From CAXXOK01 sp963674895 (GTDB taxonomy: Bacteria; Bacillota; Clostridia; Christensenellales; Aristaeellaceae): a stretch of DNA of 64,000 nt. The stretch spans positions 434,001 to 498,000 of the forward strand of contig CAXXCY010000001.1 of the NCBI GenBank assembly GCA_963674895.2, read 5' to 3'. A model generated the notes under the pieces. That model was not told the DNA's origin and made no database searches. It saw nothing but the letters and a program-made list of their open reading frames with translations. This document shows, one piece after another, positions 42,324 through 51,319 of the stretch. The number at the start of each line of letters is the position of its first letter. The first letter of the stretch is position 1. The position numbers were made by a program, and so were the translations under genes.

Positions 42324-43127
42324 ATGCATGTTTTGCATCCGGCGCAGACAAACAACGGTTTTCCGCCGGAAAACGTTTTTTTACTGGCCGACGATTTCAA
42401 CGCGGTCATCGGGCAAGGGCATCTGGTGCGTACGCATCACCCCTATCTGTTTCCCGAACGGCCGATCAATATATTCCTCTCCATCTCAACGCGCGGCCCG
42501 GGCCGTGAAATGCTGTTGGGCGCGCTTTTGGCGCGCGCCATCCAGCTGCACCAGCAGACCCCCTACCTGAAAGCGCGCGTATTCGCCCAGGTGGGGATGG
42601 ACGACGCGCCGATGCTTTCTTTGTATATGGATTCTGGATTTGAGGCGGACGACGCGCTGGACATCATCAAAATCTCCATGCCGCCCGCGAAGCCCTCGGC
42701 GCCGCTGGGTTACGATATGGGCTTCATCCCGCTGCAAAGCTCGATGGAACAGGCCTCGTTCCTGATGCGCATGAATATGTACCGTCTGGACCTGCTCACC
42801 CAGCCGATCCTGCGCCAGTATATGGGCATGCAGCACTTTATCGCGCTGTACATCGCGCGCGGCCGCGAGATCGTCGGCGAGATCGCGATGACCGGGCAGG
42901 GCGACACGGCGCAGGTCGTCGGGCTGTACGTATCGCAGAACTACCGCAGGCTCGGGCTTGCCAAAACCCTGATCGCGGCCGCGATGTCCGCGCTCAGGGA
43001 ACGCGGCGTAACCACCTTCCTGGCCGACGCCATCCGCCGCAACGTGGCGCAGTCCGCGCTGTCGCAGAGCTGCCAGGCGACCTTCGTGCGTACAGCCTGC
43101 CTGTATCCGGGGATCAACTACGATTGA
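42324..43127 (+). CDS. GNAT-family N-acetyltransferase
   Basis: Protein of 267 residues with a GNAT domain in the C-terminal half. The acetyl-CoA motif is VVGLYVSQNYRRLGLAKTLI (pattern V-x-P-x-x-R-x-x-G-x-A), preceded by ALYIARGREIVGEIAM. The N-terminal half (LLGALLARAIQLHQQTPYLK, LYMDSGFEADDALDIIKI) looks like a second, degenerate GNAT unit, giving a tandem acetyltransferase. Substrate unknown. GGAAAGGA lies 12 bases before the ATG, a little far. Confidence 0.8.
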   Translation: MHVLHPAQTNNGFPPENVFLLADDFNAVIGQGHLVRTHHPYLFPERPINIFLSISTRGPGREMLLGALLARAIQLHQQTPYLKARVFAQVGMDDAPMLSLYMDSGFEADDALDIIKISMPPAKPSAPLGYDMGFIPLQSSMEQASFLMRMNMYRLDLLTQPILRQYMGMQHFIALYIARGREIVGEIAMTGQGDTAQVVGLYVSQNYRRLGLAKTLIAAAMSALRERGVTTFLADAIRRNVAQSALSQSCQATFVRTACLYPGINYD

Positions 43128-43151
43128 ACTGACGGCCGCCTGATACCCTCC

Positions 43152-43279
43152 CGGGCAGTTCAATATTTAAGCCGGCACCGCCGGCAATGAACCCTCAATA
43201 GAATCCCTGAGATTGTGTTGTTACCCCCATCGCCCCCGCCCGGGCAGTTCAATATCGGAGGCCGGCACCGCCGGCAATG
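43152..43279. repeat. direct repeat of about 37 bases, two copies
   Basis: CCCGGGCAGTTCAATAT, then GCCGGCACCGCCGGCAATG, occurs at about 43152-43189 and again at about 43241-43279, 50 bases apart, with the GCCGGC-ACC-GCCGGC palindrome inside. The second copy runs into the HAD-hydrolase ribosome site. Confidence 0.7.
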
Positions 43280-43291
43280 GAGGACATCAGC

Positions 43292-44104
43292 GTGGCAATC
43301 AACAAACAGGATCTGGAAGCCATCCGGCAGAAAAAAGGTATTATCTGCGATATGGACGGCGTGATTTACCACGGCAACAAGCTGTTGCCCGGCGTTCCGG
43401 AGTTTGTGGACTGGCTTAAAAAAGAGGATAAGGCGTTCTTGTTTCTCACCAATTCTTCCGAACGCGCCCCGCGCGAACTGCAGCAGAAGCTCTGGCGGTT
43501 GGGGCTGGACGTGGGCGAGGACCATTTTTACACCAGCGCCCTGTCCACCGCCGCGTTTTTGAAGCAGCAGTCCCCCGGAGGCAGCGTATACGTGATCGGC
43601 GAGCCGGGGCTCGTCGGCGCGCTGTACGAGGCGGGCTTTACCATGAACGAGATCAACCCAGACTACGTGGTGCTCGGGGAAACCCGCTCCTACGCCTACG
43701 ACCGCATCGAACGCGCGGTCGCGCTGGTGCGGGCTGGCGCGAAGCTGATCGGCACCAATCCGGACCTCACCGGCAACATCGAAGGCGGCGGCATCGCTCC
43801 CGCGTGCAAGGCGCTGATGGCGCCCATCGAGCTGGCGTCGGGCCGCAGCGCCTACTATCTGGGCAAGCCCAACCCGCTGATGATGCGCCATGGCATCCGC
43901 ATGCTCGGCGTGAAAGCCGACGAGGCCATCGTGATCGGCGACCGCATGGATACGGATATCGTCGCCGGCATGGAATCCGGAATCGATACCGTGCTGGTTT
44001 TAACCGGCGTCACCACGGAGCACGAGATGCGCAAGTTCGCCTACCGCCCCAAGTATATTCTGGAGGGCGTTTGCGATTTGGTGGGAGTGGACGCGAAGAA
44101 ATGA
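43292..44104 (+). CDS. HAD-IIA hydrolase (NagD-like phosphatase)
   Basis: Sugar-phosphate or nucleotide phosphatase of 270 residues. Motif I is ICDMDGVIYHG (nucleophile and acid Asp), motif II FLTNSS, motif III YLGKPNP (Lys) and motif IV VIGDRMDTDIVAGM. The large cap between motifs II and III marks the IIA subclass (NagD/AraL/4-nitrophenylphosphatase). An ATG at 43277 is in frame, but the GGAGG that overlaps it is correctly spaced for the GTG at 43292, which I prefer. Physiological substrate unknown. Confidence 0.9.
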   Translation: MAINKQDLEAIRQKKGIICDMDGVIYHGNKLLPGVPEFVDWLKKEDKAFLFLTNSSERAPRELQQKLWRLGLDVGEDHFYTSALSTAAFLKQQSPGGSVYVIGEPGLVGALYEAGFTMNEINPDYVVLGETRSYAYDRIERAVALVRAGAKLIGTNPDLTGNIEGGGIAPACKALMAPIELASGRSAYYLGKPNPLMMRHGIRMLGVKADEAIVIGDRMDTDIVAGMESGIDTVLVLTGVTTEHEMRKFAYRPKYILEGVCDLVGVDAKK

Positions 44105-44227
44105 GGAACGCTGCATGAGGGCTGCCGGCGCGTTCCCTTTGGCCGGCCCGCATTGCATTTCCCCGCCGATCGGGGTACAATAGACTGAAATTGATTGCGT
44201 GTTAATTTAACATCAAGGAGGGTTTCT

Positions 44228-45106
44228 ATGCGTTCATACGTCTTCATGACCGATTCCGATTCCGATATCTCCTATCAGTTTGTCGATGACAACGATGTGG
44301 AAATGGTCTATATGCCCTATGTGGTCGACGGCGTGGAATACCCGGACGATCTGGGGCGTGCAGGCAAGCAAAAAGAATACTTTCAGCGCATGCGCGAGGG
44401 TGTGGCGCCCAAAACCTCGCTGCTGCCGGTCTCGGCCTATCTGGAGTATTTTGAGCCGCACCTGAAAAGCGGGAAGGATATTCTCTTCATCGCGTTTTCC
44501 TCCAAGATGTCGGCCACCATCCAAAACGCGTTCCAGGCGCGGGATGAGCTGAAAAAAGCATACCCCGACCGCAAAATCCTGATCGTGGATACGCTCAGCA
44601 TCTCCCGCCCGATGGCGCTGCTGGTCAAGGCGGCGTACGCCATGTACGCCGACGGCAAGCCCATGGAGGAGGTCGTCAGGTGGGTGGAAAACAACCGCCT
44701 GCGGGCGCACGCTTGGTTTACCGTAGACGATCTGGTGTATTTGAAACGCGGCGGGCGCATCAGCGCCATGGCCGCGACCATGGGCTCGCTCATGGATTTG
44801 AAACCCATCCTCACCCTGTGCAGGGACGGCTCCATGACCGCGGAAAACAAAATCCGCGGCCGCAAGTCAGCGCTGCGCTATCTGGCGGATAAAACCGCCG
44901 AATTTATCGAGGACCCCGCCGGCCAGACCATCGTCATCATGCACGCCGACGCCGAGGAGGATGCCAGGCGTCTCGAGGCCATGATCCGCGAGCGCGTGCC
45001 GGAGCTGGGCAAGGTGGATATCGTCTTCGTCGGCCCCGTGATCGGGGCGCACGCCGGGCCGGGCACGGTTGCATCAGTGTTTATGGGGAAAGAGAGAACA
45101 TTGTAA
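44228..45106 (+). CDS. DegV family fatty-acid-binding protein
   Basis: Protein of 292 residues. DegV landmarks: FMTDSDSDISYQFVDDNDVE at the start, PKTSLLPVSAYLEYF, IAFSSKMSATIQNAFQARDE, VDTLSISRPMALLV and a C-terminal VGPVIGAHAGPGTVASVFMG. In characterised members (FakB) the protein binds a fatty acid so that FakA can phosphorylate it; no FakA gene is here. The ATG at 44228 has AAGGAGG upstream; the open frame extends 11 codons further. Confidence 0.92.
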   Translation: MRSYVFMTDSDSDISYQFVDDNDVEMVYMPYVVDGVEYPDDLGRAGKQKEYFQRMREGVAPKTSLLPVSAYLEYFEPHLKSGKDILFIAFSSKMSATIQNAFQARDELKKAYPDRKILIVDTLSISRPMALLVKAAYAMYADGKPMEEVVRWVENNRLRAHAWFTVDDLVYLKRGGRISAMAATMGSLMDLKPILTLCRDGSMTAENKIRGRKSALRYLADKTAEFIEDPAGQTIVIMHADAEEDARRLEAMIRERVPELGKVDIVFVGPVIGAHAGPGTVASVFMGKERTL

Positions 45107-45603
45107 CGGGACTGAGCCTGCCCATAAGGCGCAATCTGCGTTGTTGGCCGCGTCGGGTTTGGGCATCACTTACACTGCGAGTAAGCTCAGCCCATCCCCT
45201 CCTTGCCGCCTAGCATATTACGCCTTCTGAACAGGCCATCATAACAAGGTCGTTTAGGAACATCCCTCTCAAAGCTCCCCTTCAGGAGCAGTGACCCAAT
45301 CAGTTTGATAGTCCAGGTTTCACTACCATTCACCTGCACTATCAATCTTCCCATAGAAGGTTCGCTTTCAGTTTTGCCGAAGTTGCGCACAGGCAGCAAG
45401 CCTCCCTTCAATGCCAAGCATCTTGCACCTTCTGAACAGGCCATTGCTACAGGTACGATATTGGTTTCGTCCTTATCACACCTATGGTCGCATTATACGT
45501 TTAACAAGTGATTTATAATCAAAAAAATCTATATAATATCACGAAACAAAAGGTACCGTCAAGAGATTTGCGCAAATTGGTCAGCAGCTTTGGTGAAGTG
45601 AGA
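45107..45603. other. non-coding stretch with R3 repeat and long hairpins
   Basis: No credible gene. The 85-codon minus frame 45187-45444 is a by-product of repeated sequence. The stretch holds R3 copy B, then an unrelated-looking 200-base segment that begins and ends with the same TGGCCTGTTCAGAAGG motif (minus strand). That segment contains a stem of TTGATAGT-c-CAGGT with ACCTG-c-ACTATCAA (45304-45344) and the hairpin CTCC-CCTTCA-GGAG. Beyond 45450 it becomes AT-rich toward the IS256 remnant. Confidence 0.6.
45116..45236 (-). repeat. R3 structured repeat, copy B
   Basis: Minus-strand copy closely matching copy A, including GCTAGGCGGCAAGGAGG, CTGAGCTTACTCGC, GTAAGTGATGCCCAAACCC and CGGCCAACAACGCAGAT. 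Outer stem GCCTG-TTCAGAAGGCG / CGCCTTATGGG-CAGGC, apical hairpin CTTAC-TCGCAGT-GTAAG. It starts ten bases after the degV stop. Confidence 0.8.
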
Positions 45604-46764
45604 TCAACCGGCTATGGAATCCGGCATAAAACCGGCATTCTCCAAGTGTTTCATGCTCATGTACTTCTTGCTGCCCCATTGAGTGCCTGCGACATGTCGC
45701 AGGCGGGCGCATACCAGCATCAGGGCTGAGTTGCCGTCGGGGAAAGTCCCGACGACCCTTGTTCGCCGCCGGATCTCCCGGTTTAGCCGCTCGATCACGT
45801 TGTTGGTGCGGATGCGTGTCCAGTGCTCAAACGGGAAATCCGCGTAGGTTAGCGTTTCTTCAATGCTATTCTCCACCTTGGCGGCAGCCTCTTTCAGCTT
45901 CATCTCTTGCAGAGCCATAACGACCTGCTTGGCTTTGACCCTCGCCGCCGCCTTGCTCTCCTGCGCATGGATTGCCTTGAGCATCTTGGCCACCAGCTTC
46001 ATCTTGGAACGGGGAACCACTGTGAACACGTTGCGGTAAAAATGAACCGTACAGCGTTGGTATTTTGCTTCCGGAAACACCTCGCCGACCGCTTCCAGCA
46101 TTCCCAGGCATTTGTCCCCAACGACCAGTTGAACGCCGTTCAGCCCACGTCCCTTGAGCCATTGAAAGAAGCTCACCCAACTGATCTTATACTCTTTCAT
46201 TCCCTCGGCCGCACCGATGACCTCACGGTACCCATCCTCATTAACCGCTATGGCGACAAGGATCGCCACATTCTCGTATTCGCCGCCCCAGTTGCGGCGC
46301 AGATAGATACCGTCGACATAAACGTACGGGTACTTGCCGTCCCGCAATGGCCGGTTCCGCCAGTCCTCGATGTGGACATACGCTTTCTTGTTCAGCTCGC
46401 TGATGTTAGAAGGCGATACCTTGCTGCCCCACAGCGCTTCGGTAATGTCCTCTACACGGCGGACGGAGACCCCAGCCAGATACATCTCGATGAGCGCTTC
46501 TTCCACGCTGCTTTCTCTGCGGCGGTACCTCTCGATGATTGCCGTTTCAAAGGTGATCCCCTTCAGCCGCGGCACCTGGAGTTTGACGTCGCCGGATGTC
46601 GTTGTCAGGTTTCGGCTGTAGTGGCCGCTGCGGTATCCCTGTCGTTCTTCGTTTCGCTCATAACGAGCCGCCTGTGTCAGCTTTTCCGCCTCTGCTTCCA
46701 GCAGGTTATTCAGTGTTTCTTCTACACTACCCCTGACCAGTTCTTTGATTTCCCCCTTGATTAC
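45604..46764 (-). pseudogene. IS256-family transposase, 5'-truncated
   Basis: Mutator-type transposase lacking its N-terminus. Recognisable parts: GEIKELVRGSVEETLNNLLE, ERNEERQGYRSGHYSRNL, the first catalytic Asp in YVYVDGIYLRRNWG, the second in LVVGDKCLGMLEAVGEVFPE and the helical end NNVIERLNREIRRRTRVVGT with FPDGNSALMLV. At the 5' side it is interrupted by the terminal repeat of an IS3-family element at 46764/46765; the frame continues by chance to 46848. The missing N-terminal codons are not found beyond the IS3 element, so a deletion accompanied the insertion. No left terminal repeat remains. Confidence 0.85.
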
Positions 46765-46841
46765 TGGATTGGTTACACTAAATCGGACAGAAAAAATAAG
46801 GTCATGGTAGAATAACGGGAAAGATTTAGGAGGGAAATACC

Positions 46842-47129
46842 ATGACACAAAGGCGGGCCAAGCGGACCTACAGCGAGGAGCAGAAAAGGCAGCTGGTTGA
46901 ACTGTTCAACCACGGGAAACCCAGGAGCGAGATCATCCGGGAATACGACCTGACAGCATCGGCGTTTGACAAATGGGTTAAGCGGATCAATGCAACCGGT
47001 TCCAGCCACGAGAAGGATAACCGAACGCCTGAAGAACTGGAGCTGCTGAAGCTTCGCAAAGAGAACCAACAGCTGCGGATGGAGAATGACGTCCTAAAGC
47101 AAGCGGCGCTGATATACGCACGAAAGTAG
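46842..47129 (+). CDS. IS3-family transposase OrfA
   Basis: Protein of 95 residues with an N-terminal helix-turn-helix (TYSEEQKRQLVELFNHGKPR, EYDLTASAFDKWVKRI) and a C-terminal leucine zipper (LLKLRKENQQLRMENDVLKQ). It binds the terminal repeats and ends at TAG in the sequence GCACGAAAGTAG. A -1 slip there would join it to OrfB. AGGAGGG site before the ATG. Confidence 0.92.
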   Translation: MTQRRAKRTYSEEQKRQLVELFNHGKPRSEIIREYDLTASAFDKWVKRINATGSSHEKDNRTPEELELLKLRKENQQLRMENDVLKQAALIYARK

Positions 47130-47131
47130 TT

Positions 47132-47956
47132 GTGATCCGAGCCAATGCCCACAAATACTCAATATCAGCGCTGTGCCGGTGCTTAGGCATTGCACGCAGC
47201 ACCTATTACTACGAATGCCGGGGCCGGCCGGACGAGCGGGATTTGGAAGAGGTTGTTCAGAACGCATACGATGAGAATCGTCGTGTTTACGGTCAACGCA
47301 AACTCAAGCATGTACTGCTGCGGAAGGGCTGGATTGTATCCAGGCGGAAGATCGGGCGGATCATGAAGAGGCGGGGACTGGTATCCGCCTACACACGCAA
47401 GAAGTATCGGGTTCATGCATCCAGGGTGAATGAAGCCCCGGTGCCCAACCTGATTGACCGGCAATTCAGCGACAGGCTCCCGGGAGCCTGTGTTGTCAGC
47501 GATCTGACCTACGTTCGTGTAGGCACCCAGTGGGCCTATATCTGCATGCTGCTGGATCTGGGAGCCAGGGAGATCATCGGCTACAGCGCCGGTGCACACA
47601 AAGACGCTGAACTGGTCCATCAAGCTTTTGCATCCGTGAAAGGAAACCTGTTCGAGATCCAGATCTTTCACACAGACCGTGGCAGTGAGTTTGACAATAT
47701 GCTTGTGGATGAAATACTGGAAAGCTTTCAGATCCAGCGATCCCTGAGCATGAAGGGCTGTCCCTATGACAACGCGGTAGCAGAATCAACCTTCAGGCTG
47801 ATCAAGAAGGAGTTCGTTTCGAGCAGGCGGTTTGGTACCCTCGAGCAGCTGCGATTGGAACTGGCGGATTACATACACTGGTTCAACAACATCCGCCTGC
47901 ACGGTACCCTCGGGTACCTGTCTCCGGTTGAGTTCAGGAATGCATGTACCTTATAA
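47132..47956 (+). CDS. IS3-family transposase OrfB, integrase core
   Basis: Catalytic subunit of 274 residues. The HTH_21 segment is YDENRRVYGQRKLKHVLLRK. The DDE integrase domain has Asp in VVSDLTYVRVG, Asp in FHTDRGSEFDN and Glu in SMKGCPYDNAVAESTFRLIKK read in two parts. All three acids are intact, so the element may be active. It is normally made as an OrfAB fusion by frameshifting; the -1 frame upstream reads T-K-V-V-V-I-R-A-N from OrfA. Confidence 0.92.
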   Translation: MIRANAHKYSISALCRCLGIARSTYYYECRGRPDERDLEEVVQNAYDENRRVYGQRKLKHVLLRKGWIVSRRKIGRIMKRRGLVSAYTRKKYRVHASRVNEAPVPNLIDRQFSDRLPGACVVSDLTYVRVGTQWAYICMLLDLGAREIIGYSAGAHKDAELVHQAFASVKGNLFEIQIFHTDRGSEFDNMLVDEILESFQIQRSLSMKGCPYDNAVAESTFRLIKKEFVSSRRFGTLEQLRLELADYIHWFNNIRLHGTLGYLSPVEFRNACTL

Positions 47957-47985
47957 TTTCTGTCTGACCAACTGTTGACAATCCA

Positions 47986-48609
47986 AACACTATTATATCC
48001 CGAATTAGTAGTACGAATATCAAAAACGCCCTTTCCATATTGCTCATAAAACTGTCTGTCTTCGCCAAGTCCTAAATAAACCTTTGGTTTTTCAGCCAAG
48101 AATGAAACATTTCTTTTATTGGTCAAACCATCAGATTGATTCTCAAGAAAGTATTCATCTCCCTTATAATACATATTATAAATCCAGTTGTGCACAGATT
48201 CCCATTGATGTCTATATCTAATTAGTATTCTTAGTCCAATAAGATCAGTAATTACTTCGTAATAATTATCTAAACTTATATCGCGATACTTCTCTATATC
48301 ACGATTATCCGAAGGCACTTCTGGCACCTTTGCCAATCTGTTTACAATTTTTACTAATAGACTATCTGGGCTTTTTACTCTTTGTTTTATTGAATATATT
48401 TCATTATTATTACTATCGAAGTATACTTCTTTAAAGAAGCCTTCTGCTGTAGTTTTACAATGCCTGCTAAATTCAGAGGAATAGTGCTTATAAATCAGCA
48501 TTAATTCATTCCAGAGATTATCATTCGATCTTGCTGCTTGCGCAAAATCATCTTCAATTCTATACGCCTTTAGAAACTTGTCTTTAGTAATCTGCTTTAC
48601 TCTAGCCAT
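47986..48609 (-). pseudogene. RelA/SpoT-domain protein, 3' end removed by IS3
   Basis: The 208 codons left encode a nucleotide pyrophosphokinase-type domain: YSIKQRVKSPDSLLVKIVNR, ITDLIGLRILIRYRHQWESV and the start of the GY-x-S-x-H motif (TTNSGYNSVW), where the IS3 terminal repeat takes over. The domain is cut inside the synthetase core, so alarmone-type synthesis is lost. The frame runs on by chance to 47869. GGAGATTAGG lies before the ATG. Strongly AT-rich, so foreign. Stand-alone proteins of this family include small alarmone synthetases and toxic or anti-phage synthetases; which this was cannot be told. Confidence 0.8.
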
Positions 48610-48705
48610 CCTAATCTCCAGAAAATATAGTTAGACGGTATTTATTCTTGGGACTGATAAAATCATGCCTTTTTTAGAAAACAGAAAAGGTGTCCTTTTC
48701 ATGAG

Positions 48706-48882
48706 TTATTTCGATATCCCTTGTTTGTTTTCATCAATCCAATTTTTTACAAGGGCCTCATCGAACCTTATTCCTCTTCCAACCTTAACAAAAGGCATAC
48801 CTTCCTTTCTCCATCTGTCAATGGTTGCCCTACTTAGTGAGTAATGCTCTTGCAAATCTTTACTTTTAACTAGATTGCTCAT
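48706..48882 (-). CDS. small excisionase-like helix-turn-helix protein
   Basis: Protein of 58 residues: MSNLVKSKDLQEHYSLSRAT, IDRWRKEGMPFVKVGRGI and RFDEALVKNWIDENKQ. This is the HTH_17 / excisionase pattern with the winged helix ending in R-x-R-F-D. GAGGTG site before the ATG at 48882. Found upstream of the truncated RelA/SpoT-like gene on the same strand in an AT-rich island, consistent with a remnant of an integrated element. No integrase is present. Confidence 0.8.
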   Translation of the reverse strand: MSNLVKSKDLQEHYSLSRATIDRWRKEGMPFVKVGRGIRFDEALVKNWIDENKQGISK

Positions 48883-49569
48883 TACTATTATCACCTCATC
48901 AAGCTTCGAAATAGTATTTCTTGTGTACAATATAATACTAATGAAGCACCAGGTCAAGTTATAAAGCATATTTAATACACTATTAGCATTATGCAAATAG
49001 TTTCTATTTCAAACGTAATGATACATTATCTGTTAAGTATTCTCAGAGTAAGCACTAAACTATAAATTTTTAAAGATGATGAAAAATCTATAATTCCTGC
49101 ATCAAGAAGGTATTCTATAATTTTGATAATCAAAATGGAGATAGAGTAACGCTAAAAAGAGAAAAGAATGAATATGTATAGTAATTGGTATAGGTTGCCT
49201 AAACCACGACCAGCTCCAATAGAAGTTTAAAGAAAACCATCAATTATAATGTTGAATTTATTCAGTAATTATTAATACAATCAGGACTGCCTAAATATAT
49301 AAACATGCCACCACAGTATGTGAACAAAATTACGTGAGCTGTATTCCTGAATCCAATATTTGCCGTGCAATGTGTGGTTAATATCGGGTCAAGGGCAATA
49401 CTCTTGTCGAATTTATAAGGGTGACAAAAGTAAACGCGTACTCAGCTTAACACAGCCCAAAACGACTATTTAGCTGAGGTTGGGAGGTTACACAGAGCGG
49501 CAAACATAATGTTTGATCGAAACAATGTAGCCGAGTAGACGAAGCTCCCATCGTTTTCTGCGGTAACCC
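48883..49569. other. AT-rich gene-free region
   Basis: Nearly 690 bases without a plausible gene. It is AT-rich up to about 49350, with many stops in all frames. Near 49360-49430 there are worn traces of R2 (GTGCAATGTGTGG, TCAAGGGCAATACTCTTG). It marks the right border of the foreign island before GC-rich sequence resumes at the EamA gene. Confidence 0.5.
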
Positions 49570-50460
49570 TCACACTGTAGGCTCCACGTCTCCCGGTTTG
49601 GGTTTTCTGAGCAAAGGGATCAGGGACTGGAGGGTGACGGCCGAAATCACGAGCACGAAGCCGACGATGGCGAGCGTGCCGGGCAGCTCCCCCAGGAACA
49701 GGAACACCCATACCGGGCTCATGATGGGCTCCGCAGTCAGGATGATGGAAGCGGCCAGGGGATGCGTCATCTTCACGCCCTTGGCGAACAGGAAGCTCGG
49801 CAGGCTGTATTGCAAAAACCCCAGCGCCAGCATCGCGGCAATGTTTTCAGGGACGAACGCGATGGACTGGTCGGTGAGCAGGAAGGGCAGGCCGACGATA
49901 AAGCTCATCCCGCAGCCGATAATCTGCCCGTCCTCGGCCTGCGTTTCCTTCTTCTGGCTGATCAGAATCAAAGCCGCAAAGCTGAACCCCGACAAAAGCG
50001 CCAGGCAGTCGCCCAGCGTGCCGCTTCCGCCCAGCTTGTCCGAAAACGCGAGGACGCAGCCGAAAAACACCAGGATCGTCAGCAGGACTTCCGCTTTCGT
50101 CGGTTTGCGCTTCTGCACAAACGCCGTGTACAGCAAAATCAAAATCGGCGCGATGTATTGCAGCACGATGGCGTTCGCCGCCGTCGTGAGCTTGTTGGCG
50201 GCCAGAAACAGCGCGGAGGTCGTAAACATCGCCGCGCCGGCCGCGACGTTGTACCGGGAAAAGCGCACCGGCTGCACTTTTCCCTTGCGCCGGCGCAGCA
50301 GCCGCACAGCCAGCAGGAACGCGACGCCCGCCAGCCCCCGGAGCGAAGCGATCGACAGCGTTCCCCACGGAATGAACTTGATCAGAAACCCGCCCGTGCT
50401 CCATAAAAGCGCGGTCACCAGGATAATCAGATTACCTTCTATGCCTAGGCGCTTTTCCAC
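49570..50460 (-). CDS. EamA/DMT-family transporter
   Basis: Membrane protein of 296 residues with ten predicted spans in two EamA halves. First half: LIILVTALLWSTGGFLIKFI, ALFLAANKLTTAANAIVLQY and the conserved PILILLYTAF. Second half: LALLSGFSFAALILISQKKE, AASIILTAEPIMSPVWVFLF and LGELPGTLAIVGFVLVIS. Family members export metabolites or amino acids; the substrate is unknown. Start is GTG with GAGGTG upstream. It stands apart from the lipoprotein gene that follows. Confidence 0.9.
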   Translation of the reverse strand: MEKRLGIEGNLIILVTALLWSTGGFLIKFIPWGTLSIASLRGLAGVAFLLAVRLLRRRKGKVQPVRFSRYNVAAGAAMFTTSALFLAANKLTTAANAIVLQYIAPILILLYTAFVQKRKPTKAEVLLTILVFFGCVLAFSDKLGGSGTLGDCLALLSGFSFAALILISQKKETQAEDGQIIGCGMSFIVGLPFLLTDQSIAFVPENIAAMLALGFLQYSLPSFLFAKGVKMTHPLAASIILTAEPIMSPVWVFLFLGELPGTLAIVGFVLVISAVTLQSLIPLLRKPKPGDVEPTV

Positions 50461-50518
50461 GCCGGAACACCTCGATTATTTACAAATTGGACGGATCCTG
50501 GTTCTTCCGGTCCCCTCC

Positions 50519-51319
50519 CTATTCGTCCTGCGCGATATCGATCCCCAGCTGCGCCGCCAGTTCGCCGGCCCGCGTCGCCGCGTCGCGGTAGCCAGAGAGC
50601 ATGGAGAAGGTATCGTAGGCGCCCTGCAGGTCGCCGGACGCGATCAGGGCTTCGGCGGCGGCATAGGTTTGGTCCTGGAAATAATTTTTGCAGATCCGGG
50701 CCTGCTCCGGCGCGTCGTACCGGTCGCCAAGCAGGGTAAACAGCGTGAACGCCTCCCCGTATTTCTGCTCGTCCCTGAGCGCCGCCGCGCGTTCGTAAAT
50801 TTCGAAGTTCAGCGCGTCCAGCCTGTCAGCCGCGTCGGCATATCCGTTTGCGTCGTTATAGCCGGTCAGCGCGGTTTCATAATCCTTGTTCTCGATGGCG
50901 GCGCGCGCCGTACAGTACGCGGCGCGCTGCGGCGCGTCCTCAAACGTCCCGAGCTCCGCGTACCATTGGGCGGCCTCCGCGTACAGCTGCGCCGCCTCCA
51001 GCGCGGCGGCGTGGCAGAAGAGGTAACGCTGGTCGCCGTACATAAAGTCCCGCGTCTGTTCAAAGTACGGCTCCGCGTCGATGAAGTCGCCCTGCTCCCA
51101 ATAGGTGAGCCCCTGCGCGTACGCCGCGTAGGTTTCCGCCTGCAGGTAGTCGCCGAGCTTCCCGAAGGCGGCTGCCGCCTCCGCGTAATCGCCCTCGCCG
51201 AAAACCGCGAGCGCCTTGTTGTACGAGGCGGATTTATCCCCGCATCCGGACAGCAGCAGCGCAAGCGCGCACAACCACAGCAGCAATGCGGCCCGTTTCC
51301 CGGGTTTAGGTCCGCTCAT
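50519..51319 (-). CDS. TPR-like lipoprotein
   Basis: Protein of 266 residues with lipoprotein signal ALLLWLCALALLLSGC. The mature chain is a run of about six helical repeats of 33-36 residues, each like ALAVFGEGDYAEAAAAFGKL, with alternating small and aromatic residues (AAQLYAEAAQWYAELGTFED, KYGEAFTLFTLLGDRYDA). These are Sel1/TPR-type protein-binding scaffolds on the outer face of the membrane. AAGGAGGAG site; its start overlaps the end of the acetyltransferase gene, so the two are coupled. Confidence 0.82.
   Translation of the reverse strand: MSGPKPGKRAALLLWLCALALLLSGCGDKSASYNKALAVFGEGDYAEAAAAFGKLGDYLQAETYAAYAQGLTYWEQGDFIDAEPYFEQTRDFMYGDQRYLFCHAAALEAAQLYAEAAQWYAELGTFEDAPQRAAYCTARAAIENKDYETALTGYNDANGYADAADRLDALNFEIYERAAALRDEQKYGEAFTLFTLLGDRYDAPEQARICKNYFQDQTYAAAEALIASGDLQGAYDTFSMLSGYRDAATRAGELAAQLGIDIAQDE

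Larger units (their letters stand above)
46765..47985 (+). mobile_element. IS3-family insertion sequence (IS150-like)
   Basis: A 1,221-base element ending in imperfect 38-base inverted repeats. Both ends begin TGGATTG and share ACA, TC, GACAGAAA and ATAAGGT at the same positions. It carries orfA and orfB in the -1 arrangement of the family. The flanks (TAC on the left, AAC on the right) show no target duplication. Left flank is an IS256 transposase, right flank a RelA/SpoT-domain gene, each broken at the junction, which points to an adjacent deletion or recombination after insertion. Confidence 0.9.

Noticed and set aside
45187..45444. 85-codon minus-strand frame with internal repeats
   Set aside because: Its internal repeats (C-S-E-G-A-R-C-L and L-F-R-R-R-N-M-L) come from the DNA repeat motif CTGTTCAGAAGG; no homology is recognised and the region is hairpin-rich.
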